DNA of 64,000 nt from CBDEGU01 sp965238045 (lineage in GTDB: Bacteria > Acidobacteriota > Terriglobia > Bryobacterales > UBA6623): assembly GCA_965238045.1 (NCBI GenBank), contig CBDEGU010000009.1:62001-126000 (forward strand). Direction: 5' to 3'. Both the position numbers and the translations under genes were made by a program. The notes below the pieces were generated by a model, which saw only the letters and a list, made by a program, of their open reading frames with translations, had not been told where the DNA came from and made no database searches. This document shows positions 42,192 to 51,800 of the stretch, piece by piece. How positions within the stretch are numbered: position 1 is the stretch's first letter; the number at the start of each line of letters is the position of its first letter.

Positions 42192-43010
42192 ATGATGCGC
42201 CTCTGTTGCCTCTCCCTTAGCTACGCCAGACAGTTCGAAGCCGGCACGATGGATATCTTCAAGTTCCTCGATACCTGCCGCGCTCTCGATCTCGACGGCG
42301 TTTCCGTCCACATTCGCAATCTCCACGGCACTGACAAACCGCACCTCAAAGAAGTGCGCCGCCGCTGTCTCGACCTCGGTCTGACGATGGCTTGCTTCTG
42401 CGTCTCGACCAGGTTCGGAGGGCCCGAAGAAGGCCACTCGGCCGAGATCGCCAAGGCCCGCGAAGCCATGGAGGTCGGCCTGTTCCTCGGCGCCCCCCTC
42501 CTGCGTGTCTTCGTCGGAGGCGTTCCCGAGGGCGGCGATTACGAGCAGTCCTTTCAGCGCGGTGTTCGCGGACTCCGCAAGACCGCCGAACTCGGCGCCG
42601 AACTCGGTATGCCCGTCGCCTTGCAGAACCACAGCGGCCTCACCAGCACCGGCGACGAAATGGTCCGCTTCTACAACGAGATTCAGCACCCCAACTTTAC
42701 CCTCCTGCTCGACACCGGACATTTCGCCGGACGCAAGGGACCCAACGGCCCAGTTATCGAAGGTCTCGACTACGACGACTACTACGACAGCATCGCCAAG
42801 GTCGCGCCCCTCACGCAATTCGTCCGGGCCAAGCTCTACGATCTCGACGCCGAAGGACGCTCGAAATGGATGGACTACGACCGCATCTTCAACACCCTCC
42901 GCGGCGTGCACTTCAACGGATTCATCAGCCTGGTCTACGAGGGTAAAGAGGATCAATTCACGGCCATTCCGCGCGGCAACCGTTTCCTGCGCACGTTCTT
43001 GACCCCTTAA
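42192..43010 (+). CDS. Xylose isomerase-like TIM-barrel sugar phosphate isomerase/epimerase
   Basis: 272 aa. AAAGGAG lies about 9 nt before ATGATG. AP endonuclease 2/xylose isomerase-like barrel: metal-site residues are seen in ALQNHSG, LLLDTGHFAG and the C-terminal LVYEGKEDQ. It is expected to isomerise or epimerise a keto sugar. The amidohydrolase gene follows at 166 bp on the same strand. Exact substrate unknown. Confidence 0.85.
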   Translation: MMRLCCLSLSYARQFEAGTMDIFKFLDTCRALDLDGVSVHIRNLHGTDKPHLKEVRRRCLDLGLTMACFCVSTRFGGPEEGHSAEIAKAREAMEVGLFLGAPLLRVFVGGVPEGGDYEQSFQRGVRGLRKTAELGAELGMPVALQNHSGLTSTGDEMVRFYNEIQHPNFTLLLDTGHFAGRKGPNGPVIEGLDYDDYYDSIAKVAPLTQFVRAKLYDLDAEGRSKWMDYDRIFNTLRGVHFNGFISLVYEGKEDQFTAIPRGNRFLRTFLTP

Positions 43011-43175
43011 CAGCCCGTGGCACAAGTGCGCTCATGCGAAAATGGAGGACTGCCATCCGATTTTCGCTCGTCGAACGGTTTTTTCCAGCGCGAGCGAACT
43101 GTGAAATTCGGTGGCTGTACCCTTTTTTCGCTACCGCAAGGCAACCCACACAGCAACCCAACAACGGAGCAACCC

Positions 43176-44126
43176 ATGACAAACAACAACCCCACTCGGC
43201 GCGACCTCATCAAAGGAGCCGCCGCCACCGGCCTGCTCGCCGGCGCTGGCTGCGGCGACAGCGAACCCGAACAACCCGCTCCCGTTGCCAAGCCGAAATA
43301 CAAGATTATCGATCCGCACGTGCATATCTGGAAAAACGACCCGAAATATCCCTGGCCCGCCGAACTCAAAACTCCGCCAGAAGAGGACGCCCTGCCGGAA
43401 CCTCTGCTCGCCGAGATGGAAGCTAACGGCGTCGCCCACACCGTCATCGTCCACGTCATCTACTACCGCTGGGACTGTCGTTACGCCGCCGACGTCGTCA
43501 AAAAGTATCCCAGCAAATTCCAGGGAGTTTGCCGCGTCAATCCCGAGTCCCGCACCGCCGCCGATGATCTCTCGAAGTGGGTCGAAGAGTACGGCTATCA
43601 TGGCGTCCGCCTCAGCCCGTCCGCCCGCGCCAACGGCGACTGGATCAACAACGCTGAACTGATGGACCCGATCTGGAAGCGCACCGCCGAGCTGAAAGTG
43701 CCCATGCTCATCCTCACCAGCACCTCCCGCTTGCCCGATGTAGCCCAATGGATCGAGCGCTATCCCGAGATCAAGATCTCGATCGATCACATGGCGTCGT
43801 GCCCGATCGACCAACCCGATGAGCTGACCAAGCTCACCGATCTGGCAAAATTTCCCGAGGTCTATGTAAAAATTTCCCACACCTGGTCGCTTTCCAAACA
43901 GGACTACCCTTACCGCGATACTTGGGACCAGGTCAAGAAACTCTATGATGTCTTCGGCCCGCAACGGCTGATGTGGGGAACCGACTGGCCCGGGGTCGAT
44001 GAGTACTGCGGATACGCCAAATCATTGCAGTTGGTGCGTGACGAAATGGACTTTCTCAACGAAGAAGACAAACATTGGATCCTCGGCAAAACAGCCGAGC
44101 GCCTCTGGCCATTCCCCGCTGCTTGA
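43176..44126 (+). CDS. Exported amidohydrolase-family (amidohydro_2) protein
   Basis: 316 aa. The start at 43176 is preferred because of GGAG at 8 nt and because the longer frame is not signal-like. The N-terminus combines a twin-arginine motif (TRRDLIKGAAATG) with a lipobox-like LAGAGC, so it is probably a Tat-exported lipoprotein. The metal-dependent TIM barrel begins IIDPHVHIW; later HVIYYRWD, SIDHMASC and WGTDWPG contribute metal or catalytic residues. Family members decarboxylate or hydrolyse lactones and aromatic acids. Confidence 0.88.
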   Translation: MTNNNPTRRDLIKGAAATGLLAGAGCGDSEPEQPAPVAKPKYKIIDPHVHIWKNDPKYPWPAELKTPPEEDALPEPLLAEMEANGVAHTVIVHVIYYRWDCRYAADVVKKYPSKFQGVCRVNPESRTAADDLSKWVEEYGYHGVRLSPSARANGDWINNAELMDPIWKRTAELKVPMLILTSTSRLPDVAQWIERYPEIKISIDHMASCPIDQPDELTKLTDLAKFPEVYVKISHTWSLSKQDYPYRDTWDQVKKLYDVFGPQRLMWGTDWPGVDEYCGYAKSLQLVRDEMDFLNEEDKHWILGKTAERLWPFPAA

Positions 44127-44380
44127 GACCCAATTCGTCGCTTGTTTCGGCTTTGGCCCCGGGCGTGCAGATCCTCGCGACACATGCCGCCGTACCCCGC
44201 AGCCAAAGAGTCTTTCCAGCACCCAGCCTGGAAGCTCGCCCAGAAGCTCACTCGAAAAGCTGCCCGGACGGCTGAGGCCAGGCGGTCAGTCCGTCGATAC
44301 ATAATGCGCTCCGCCTTGGCGGGCCTTGCTCGGCGAGCCTCCCTCGTGAATTCGTCGGCTACTCTAGGAGTGGGACCCGC

Positions 44381-46441
44381 GTGCCGCTGACAACAATACT
44401 GCGCGAAACAGTCGCCAAGAACCGCCCGGCGATGGCGCTCGCCCTCGCGGCGCTGCTCGGCGGCGGAACCGCTCTCGGCTACGTCTACTGGAACACGACC
44501 CGTGTGATGGAGCAGTCCCGCATCCAGGTCCGTTCCGAAAGCAGCATCCCCTTCACGATTCGCCGTCTCGAACCGCCCGCATCCCCATCCGCGAACACCC
44601 ACCCGGAAACCGCGCCGGCCGCAACACCCTTCGAGTGGATTAGCTCCCCGGCCCTGTTCACCGACGTGCTGGTCCTCGGCGACAAGATCTATCTCGCCGG
44701 TCCCTCCGGCATCACGGTTCACGACTCGGCCGGAGAGCCGCTCCAGCGCTTTTTCGTCGGCGCCGGGCTGCCCACGGCCGAACCCCTGCGCCTGGCCGCC
44801 GGGCTCGCGCGCGGCACGGCCGGCAAGCGTCTCTACGCCGCCACCGCCGGTGAGGGCCTGCTCATTTATGACACCAGCCCCAGTGAGGCCAACCCCAGTG
44901 AGGCCAACCCCGCCGCGAACCGCTTCCAGCACATGCGTCCCGACGAAGCGCCCTATCGCGATCTCACCGCTCTGCTGCCTCTCACCACCGGCCGCGTCCT
45001 CCTGGGAACCAAGACAAAGGGCCTGCTCGTTTTCGATGGCGAGAGCCTCTCACCGCTTCATCCCTCGCTCGCCGGTCTCCACGTCACCGCGCTCGCCGGA
45101 GACCCATCGAGCCTCTGGATCGGCACTCTTTCGCAAGGCCTGCTGCACTGGCACGCCGGGGAACTCGACCGCTTCTCGGAAGACCAGGGCCTGCCCGATC
45201 GCCAAGTTCTCTCCCTCGCCACGAGCGGCAGCACCCTCTACGCGGGCACCCCGCTCGGAGTGGCCGAGTTCATTGACGGACGCTTCGAGCGAACCATCGC
45301 CGAAGGATTCTTCGCCACCGCTTTGCTCGTTGAGGATGGCCGTCTGCTCGTCGGAACCCACGACGAAGGCATTGCCGAAATCCCGCTCGATCGCTCGCCT
45401 GGGCGCGGTCCCCGGCCGCGAGGCGTCATGCCCGCGGGACCCGATCACGCCCCCATCCGGCGTCTGCTCACCATCGGCGCCGAAACCTTCGCGCTCGCCC
45501 GCGACGGCCTCTATTCCCTTGCCGGGTCATCCCTCGCTGGAACAGCTACCGGGCGAAAGCTGCCCGCCGGCAGCGCCGCCCAACTCACCGCACGAAATAT
45601 CTCGGCCCTAGAGTTTGATTCCGCCGGCAATCTCTGGGTCGGCTACTTCGACCGCGGACTCGACATTCTCGCGCCTTCCGGCGAGCGCATCCGCCATATC
45701 GAAGACCAGCACATCTTCTGCGTCAACCGCATCGTGCATAACGCCGAGCGCCGCGCCACCGCCGTCGCCACCGCGAACGGCCTCGTTCTCTTCGACCAAG
45801 CCGGTCGCCGAACGCAGCTTCTGCGGCGAGAGAACGGATTGATCGCCGATCACGTCACCGACATCGTCGTCGAGGCTGAATCGATGACCGTGGCCACGCC
45901 CGCTGGTCTCACCTTCCTTGATGCACAAGGAGCGCGCAGCCTCTACGCCTTCCAGGGACTCGTCAACAATCATGTCTACGCCCTCGGCTCCTCGGGCGAT
46001 CGCATTCTGGCCGGAACTCTCGGCGGCCTCTCGGTTCTCGACCGCCAAGTCATTCGCGCCGGTTACACCACGGCCAACTCCGATCTCGAACACAATTGGA
46101 TCACCGCTGTCGCCCCGTCTGGCCGCGATTGGTTCGTCGGCACCTATGGAGCGGGCGTGGTGCGGTTTGACGAGGCAGGAAACTGGCACGCCTATGACGG
46201 ACCGGGAGGAGATTTCGAGGTCAACCCCAACGCCATGCTAGCCGCCGGTGACCGCATTTATGCCGGCGGTCTGGAACGAGGCCTCTATATCTACGAAATC
46301 TCCGCCGACCGCTGGACGATCATCACCGCCGGCCTGCCCTCGGCCAACGTCACCGCGCTCGCGCGCCGCGACGGCCAGCTCTACGTCGGCACCGGCAACG
46401 GCCTCGTGCGCATTCATGAAGACAGACTGCTTTCGAGATGA
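44381..46441 (+). CDS. Membrane-anchored propeller protein (Reg_prop-like), first gene of the envelope operon
   Basis: 686 aa. GTG start with TAGGAG at about 10 nt. One TM segment (about 17-37) anchors an exported domain of beta-propeller blades with motifs SSLWIGTLSQGLLHW, TLYAGTPLGVAEF, LWVGYFDRGLDIL and QLYVGTGNGLVRI. These resemble the regulator-propeller repeats of hybrid histidine kinases but no kinase follows. A 15-bp duplication gives PSEAN twice near residues 167-176. The stop overlaps the next start by 4 bp. It may be the sensor or scaffold of the downstream machine. Confidence 0.82.
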   Translation: MPLTTILRETVAKNRPAMALALAALLGGGTALGYVYWNTTRVMEQSRIQVRSESSIPFTIRRLEPPASPSANTHPETAPAATPFEWISSPALFTDVLVLGDKIYLAGPSGITVHDSAGEPLQRFFVGAGLPTAEPLRLAAGLARGTAGKRLYAATAGEGLLIYDTSPSEANPSEANPAANRFQHMRPDEAPYRDLTALLPLTTGRVLLGTKTKGLLVFDGESLSPLHPSLAGLHVTALAGDPSSLWIGTLSQGLLHWHAGELDRFSEDQGLPDRQVLSLATSGSTLYAGTPLGVAEFIDGRFERTIAEGFFATALLVEDGRLLVGTHDEGIAEIPLDRSPGRGPRPRGVMPAGPDHAPIRRLLTIGAETFALARDGLYSLAGSSLAGTATGRKLPAGSAAQLTARNISALEFDSAGNLWVGYFDRGLDILAPSGERIRHIEDQHIFCVNRIVHNAERRATAVATANGLVLFDQAGRRTQLLRRENGLIADHVTDIVVEAESMTVATPAGLTFLDAQGARSLYAFQGLVNNHVYALGSSGDRILAGTLGGLSVLDRQVIRAGYTTANSDLEHNWITAVAPSGRDWFVGTYGAGVVRFDEAGNWHAYDGPGGDFEVNPNAMLAAGDRIYAGGLERGLYIYEISADRWTIITAGLPSANVTALARRDGQLYVGTGNGLVRIHEDRLLSR

Positions 46442-48849
46442 CCCGGCACCCCATGCGAAACCTGCTCACAACTCTGGCCCTCGCCGCGCTCATCTCGCCG
46501 CTCGCCCTCTGGGCCGACGCCGGCATCCTCATCCCCTCGAATGACTCGCAGCCCGACCCCAAGAAACTCTCGCTCGAAGAAATGGATATCGCCATCCGCA
46601 TCGACAACGGCGTCGCGCGCGTTTCCATCCGGCAGATTTTCGCCAGCCACCAGTCGGGCGTTCTCGAGGGAAAGTGGATCTTCGCCCTCCCCAACTCGGC
46701 GACCGTCTCGGACTTCGCCGTCTGGGACGGCGTGACCCGCATCCCGGGCGTGATTCTCGAACGCAAGCGGGCCGGCGAAATCTACGACAACATCACCCGC
46801 CAGATGATCGACCCCGGCCTGCTGCAAATGGGAGAGTACGGCGCCGAGGAAGCGAAACGCGGCGCGGTCTTCAGCGCGAAAGTCTTCCCCATCCCAGGCT
46901 ACGGCTTCAAACGTGTCGAGGTCGAATACCATCAGCGCGTCCCGGTCGAGAATCTGCGATCTTATTTCGCCGTTCCCCTGCGCCCCGATGCCTATCGCGC
47001 CCAGGTCGCCGGCCGCCTCGGCGTCACGCTCGACATCACCTCCCAGCACCCAATGAGTGATTTCCGCTTCATCGGCGACACCTACTCTCTTGAAGTCAGC
47101 GAGCAAACTCCGCACAAGATCACCGCCTCCTTCGAAGGCAGCGACATCGCTTTCAACGAGGATTTCGCCGTGGAATATACGCTCGACCCGTCGCGCGGCG
47201 ATATCCTCGAGATCCTCACCCACCGCGACCCATCAGCGCGTCAAACCGATCCCGGCGCCGAATCCCCCCAGCCCGCCACCGACGAGCCGGGCTTCTTTCA
47301 AGCCTCCGCGCTGCTCACCGCCGCCTCCACGAACAACGCCATCGAAGGCCCCAGCCTAGGCCCGCCCCGCAAAATCGTCGTACTCTTCGATCAATCGCTT
47401 TCCATGCAGTGGGGAAAACTCGACCGCGCCTTCCAGTCGCTAGAAACACTTCTTCACGGACTCAAACCCAACGACAGTTTCAATCTGCTGCTCTTCCACA
47501 CCAAGGTCTCCAAGCTCTTCGGCGCGGCTTCGCCGGTAACGCCCGAGCAGATCGAACAAGCACTGCGCTTTGTGCGGAGCAGCTACATCCAGGGCGGTAC
47601 GAATATGCGCCAGGCGCTCGCCGCCGGCCTCGATCAATTTTCAACCGGCACCCCCACCGGCACCACCCCCGAACCCTACCTCGTGCTGCTCACCGACGGA
47701 GGAGCCACGCGCGGCCCCATCAAGACCGCAACCATCGCCTCCTGGTTCACCAAGCAGCTCGAAGAGATGGACTCAGTGCGACGCCCGCGTGTTTTTACCT
47801 TCGCCATCGGCGATGACGCCAACTTGCCCCTGCTCCGTCTGCTCTCCGGCTCCCGCGGCGTGATCGAACATGTGCGCTCGACCGAGCCGGTGGATTTCAA
47901 ACTCAACGCCTTCCTGTCGAAATTCGGCCGCAATCCGATTGACGGCCTGCGCCTCGCGACCGAACCCGCGCCGCTATTCGATCTCATCTACCCCTTGCAA
48001 CAGACGCTCTTCGCCGGGTCCATCGCCTCATGGATCGGACGCTACACGCGCCCCGCCGCCGAAGCAAGCTTCGCGGTTTCGGGTCAGCGCAGGGGCGAGG
48101 CTTTCACGCTCGAAGCCACCGCCGAGCTGCCCGAGCAGAATCTCGCCCACCCCCACTTGCCGCGAACCTGGGCGCGAGCCCGCGTCGATGCTCTGCTCGA
48201 AAAACTCGAACGCGACGGCGAAGATCAGGCAACCATCGATGAAATCATTCGCCTGGCGAAAAAGTACAAATTCGTCACGCTCTACACCTCGTTCCTCGCC
48301 GCCCCGCGCGCTCTCTTGCGTCCGCGGGTCATTCGGCCCGGCGATCCGCTGCTGCGCGTGCGCACCGATGAATCCATCGTCTCGGTCACCGCGCTGTTTC
48401 CGTTCGGCCTGGTGAAAAAGCTTCGCTATCTCGAGGACGAAGACATTTATCAGACCCGCTTTCTTGCCCCCAAGAACATGACCGACGGCAAGCACGAAGT
48501 CCGTCTGATACTGCGCGGCCGCGACGGCCATGTCTACCGCGAATCGAAGAGTTTCCTCATCGCCAGCAAGCCCCCCGTCGTGCGCGTCCATCTCACGAAG
48601 AAACAGTTCCGGCGTGGCGAGACCGTCGAGCTGCGCGTTGCCGCCTCGCGCTCCACGCGCACGCTCGTCGCGCGCATGTACGGCATTGCGCCAGTCAGTT
48701 TGCGCTGGAATCCCGAGGCTCGCTACAACACCGGGGCGTTCGTCATCCCCGCCAGCCTCCCGGCCGGAACCTACCCGCTCAAACTCATCGCCGAGGATTT
48801 CGCTCACAATATCGGCACCGCGGAGGTGCTCCTTGAAGTGGTTCCTTAA
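46438..48849 (+). CDS. Exported VIT and von Willebrand factor A domain protein
   Basis: 803 aa. Signal peptide about 1-26. The VIT domain (about 45-170) has the characteristic FASHQSGVLEGKWIFALP and Cterm YHQRVPV. The vWA domain (about 300-490) has a MIDAS DQSLS (DxSxS), GGTNMRQAL and LLTDGGATRG, so it can bind a metal and protein ligands. A helical region and an Ig-like beta C-terminus follow. Its start overlaps the upstream stop (ATGA). Its last 17 bp overlap the giant TPR gene. Probably a surface adhesin-like or assembly factor. Confidence 0.88.
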   Translation: MTRHPMRNLLTTLALAALISPLALWADAGILIPSNDSQPDPKKLSLEEMDIAIRIDNGVARVSIRQIFASHQSGVLEGKWIFALPNSATVSDFAVWDGVTRIPGVILERKRAGEIYDNITRQMIDPGLLQMGEYGAEEAKRGAVFSAKVFPIPGYGFKRVEVEYHQRVPVENLRSYFAVPLRPDAYRAQVAGRLGVTLDITSQHPMSDFRFIGDTYSLEVSEQTPHKITASFEGSDIAFNEDFAVEYTLDPSRGDILEILTHRDPSARQTDPGAESPQPATDEPGFFQASALLTAASTNNAIEGPSLGPPRKIVVLFDQSLSMQWGKLDRAFQSLETLLHGLKPNDSFNLLLFHTKVSKLFGAASPVTPEQIEQALRFVRSSYIQGGTNMRQALAAGLDQFSTGTPTGTTPEPYLVLLTDGGATRGPIKTATIASWFTKQLEEMDSVRRPRVFTFAIGDDANLPLLRLLSGSRGVIEHVRSTEPVDFKLNAFLSKFGRNPIDGLRLATEPAPLFDLIYPLQQTLFAGSIASWIGRYTRPAAEASFAVSGQRRGEAFTLEATAELPEQNLAHPHLPRTWARARVDALLEKLERDGEDQATIDEIIRLAKKYKFVTLYTSFLAAPRALLRPRVIRPGDPLLRVRTDESIVSVTALFPFGLVKKLRYLEDEDIYQTRFLAPKNMTDGKHEVRLILRGRDGHVYRESKSFLIASKPPVVRVHLTKKQFRRGETVELRVAASRSTRTLVARMYGIAPVSLRWNPEARYNTGAFVIPASLPAGTYPLKLIAEDFAHNIGTAEVLLEVVP

Positions 48850-51800
48850 CCCGCCCCGGCAAGCAACCCGAACCGCGATCACGGCCCTCGTCCTGCTCTG
48901 CGCCCTCTCCGCCATGGCCGCCATCCCCGAGTGGGTGCGCTACGTCGAATCCGGCAGCCCTCTTCGCGATGTCTTCTTCCGCACCGTGTCCCTGCCCTCG
49001 GGCGAGATCCGCGCCGAACGCCCCCCGTCGGAGACGCGCGCGGCGCTCTCTTCCCTGGTGGATCAACACCCAGAGCAAGCCGCGCTCTACGCCCTGCGCG
49101 CCCGCGAAGCCGAGCGGCAGCTTGATTTCGTCGCCGCAGAACAAGACTGGAAACAATACGCCGCTCTTGCCCCCACTCTGGGGGCCACCCCGGCCGAAGC
49201 CCAACTCGCGCTAGCCGACTACTACCACCGCCGGCTGCGCCCCCAGGACGAAATTGCCGCGCTGCTCGAAGTCGCCCAGTCGCCCCCGCCCGCTAGCGAG
49301 AAATTCACACCCGCCCCAAACCAGCGTTCCTGGAAGGCCTTCGAGCGAGTCTTCGCGGTCGCCAAGACGCACCGGCTTCCGCGCGAAGGGCTGCCCGCCT
49401 ACTACGAAGCCTGGCGCGATCGCTATCCCGCCCAGGCCTCGCTGCAACAAAAGTTCGTCAACTTCCTCATCAATGAGCGCCGCTACGATCAAGCCCGCGA
49501 GGCCATCGGCGAGTACCGCCGCCGCTGGCCCGATGACCAGGCTTTTCCGGTCCGCGGCGCCGCGTCACTTGCCGAAACCCAGGGCTCGGCCGGCGACGCG
49601 ATTCAGCTTTATGGCGATGCATTTGACCCGCTCTGGCCGCCGTCGCTGATCGAGGACTATTTCGGCTTGCTCGAACGCGCCGGACGCCTCCGCGCCGAAC
49701 TCGATCTCATCCGTGCCCGCCTGCGCGCCGACCCCGGCGACCTCAAAGCCGCCGCCTGGACGTTTCACTATTACGCCCGGCAGCGCAACATCGCCGCCGC
49801 GCAAGCAGCCCTCAACGACTTCCGCCTCCACAAAGAATCCGGCCCCGCCGCCTGGACCGCCCTCGAGCTGCACACCCTCGCCCGCCTCTTTCACAACACC
49901 GCCAATTACAACGAGGCCGCGCGTTATTACTACGCCGGGTACAGCTTGCCCCTTACCGGGGACACCGCTGCTGACGACGCCGCACCTGGGGACGCCGCTG
50001 CTGGGGAGGCCAACGCCGAGCAGGCCCTCGCCGGTCTAATTCATCTCCTGCTGGCCACCCCCGAGCAGTCCATCGCCTTCGGCTCCGGCGATCTCTCCCT
50101 CTACCAAGACATCGCCGTCATGGACGACCATCCCGGCTTCCTCAACGGCGTTCTGTCGCTATTGTTCAACGCCCAGCAGCCGCAATATAAGTTCTCCGCG
50201 CAACAACAGGCATCCGCCGCCTACTTCCATCGCGCCCGTGCCGCCACACTACTAACCCTGTTCGCGCGGCGTTTCCCCGATTCCCAGCGCGGCCCTTCCC
50301 TCCACGCGCAGGTCATCGAAGCATACGCAACCCACGGCGACAACCAGGGGGTCGTCGACAAAGGGCAAGCCTTTCTCGCCGCGTTCCCCGAGGCGCTCCA
50401 GCGCACCCGCGTCTCGTTTCTGATCGCCGAAGCGCACGCGCGCAACGGCCAAGTCGAAGAAGAGTTCGCCACCTACGACGCCTTGCTCGCGGAGCTGGCC
50501 GCCAAGACCGCGGGCGTCCCGCTCGGCGAAGGCGCCAGGCGGCCCTCCAGCCGGTCTCGCCGCTACAACCGCTACGGCGGCCAGCGCGCCGCGCAAGGCG
50601 TTCGCTCCCCAGAATACGCCCGCGTTCTCGACCGCTATATCGCGCGGCTGGTTTCGCTCGAGCGAACCACCGGCGCCATGGAGTTGTACGCCAGCGAGAT
50701 CGCCCGCAACCCGGCCGACCCCGCGCTCTACGAACGCCTCGCCGCCTTCCTTGAGCAAAACGGCCTCAGCGCTCGCATGGAAGCGGTCTACCGCCGCGCC
50801 ATCGCACAGTTCCAAGACCGCTCGTGGCATCACAAGCTCGCCCGCTGGTACTTGCGAACCAGCAAGAGAGCCGAGTTCGCCGCGCTCACTCGCGAGATTA
50901 CCGGCCTGTTTTCAGGAACCGAACTCGACGCCTACTTTCAGCAGGTCGTCGGCAGGTCCTCGCTCAGCCCGGCGCTCTATCTTCAAGTCAATCTCTACGC
51001 CCTCGAGCGTTTCCCGCATAACCTCACCTTCGTCAAGAATCTGCTCCGGGCCTACCGAACTCGCCAGACTCGCAACAACCCCGCCTGGGTCAAGCTGATC
51101 CGCGAATACTGGTTCCACGACGACGACCTGCGCGCCCGCTTCTTTGCCTATCTCACCCGCACCGGGCAGCTTGCATCCGAACTCCAGGCCCTCTCCCCCG
51201 CGCAGGCAAGCACCACGCAGGTAAGTTCATCTGCGCAGCGCTGGCAGCAGCTCGTGGAAACCAACCCGGCCGCCGCGCAGTTCGTAGCCGAGGCCGAACT
51301 CTGGCGTTGTCATTTTGAAGACGCCGCTCCCGTGCTCCAATCTCTCTCTTCCTCCATGGCGGTGGATTCCGCCTCGACTGGGCGGTCCGCCAGCGTCCAT
51401 CGCTCGCTGGCATACAACAACCCCGGCTATAGCCAGATCGCGGCTTCCATCGCCGAAAATCAGTCGCGCTACCGGCCCGCCGACCGCCAGCGGCTTGCCC
51501 GCGTCGGCGACTTCTGGGCCGATCAGCAACACTTCGATCGCGCCGCGCCCTTCTGGAACCGCATGGCCGAGGTCGAACCCGGTAACCCGCAAGGTTATCT
51601 CGACGCCGCGACGGTTTTTTGGGATTACTACCACTTCGACGACGCTCTGCGCCTGATCAAGCAAGGCCGCCAAATCCTCGGCGAGCCATCTCTCTATGCC
51701 TACGAAGCCGGAGCCGTCTACGAAAACAAACGCGACTACGACTCCGCCATTCGCGAATACCTCAAGGGCGCACTGGCCGAAAGCAATTCCTCGCCCGCCC

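Noticed and set aside
43017..43175. 53-residue extension of the amidohydrolase
   Set aside because: It removes the Tat/lipobox signal from the N-terminus; GGAG before 43176 supports the shorter protein.
48530..48832. N-terminal extension of the giant TPR protein
   Set aside because: It overlaps the vWA coding region in another frame and has the Arg/Ser/Pro-rich composition of a shadow; the TTG at 48833 has an SD and signal peptide.
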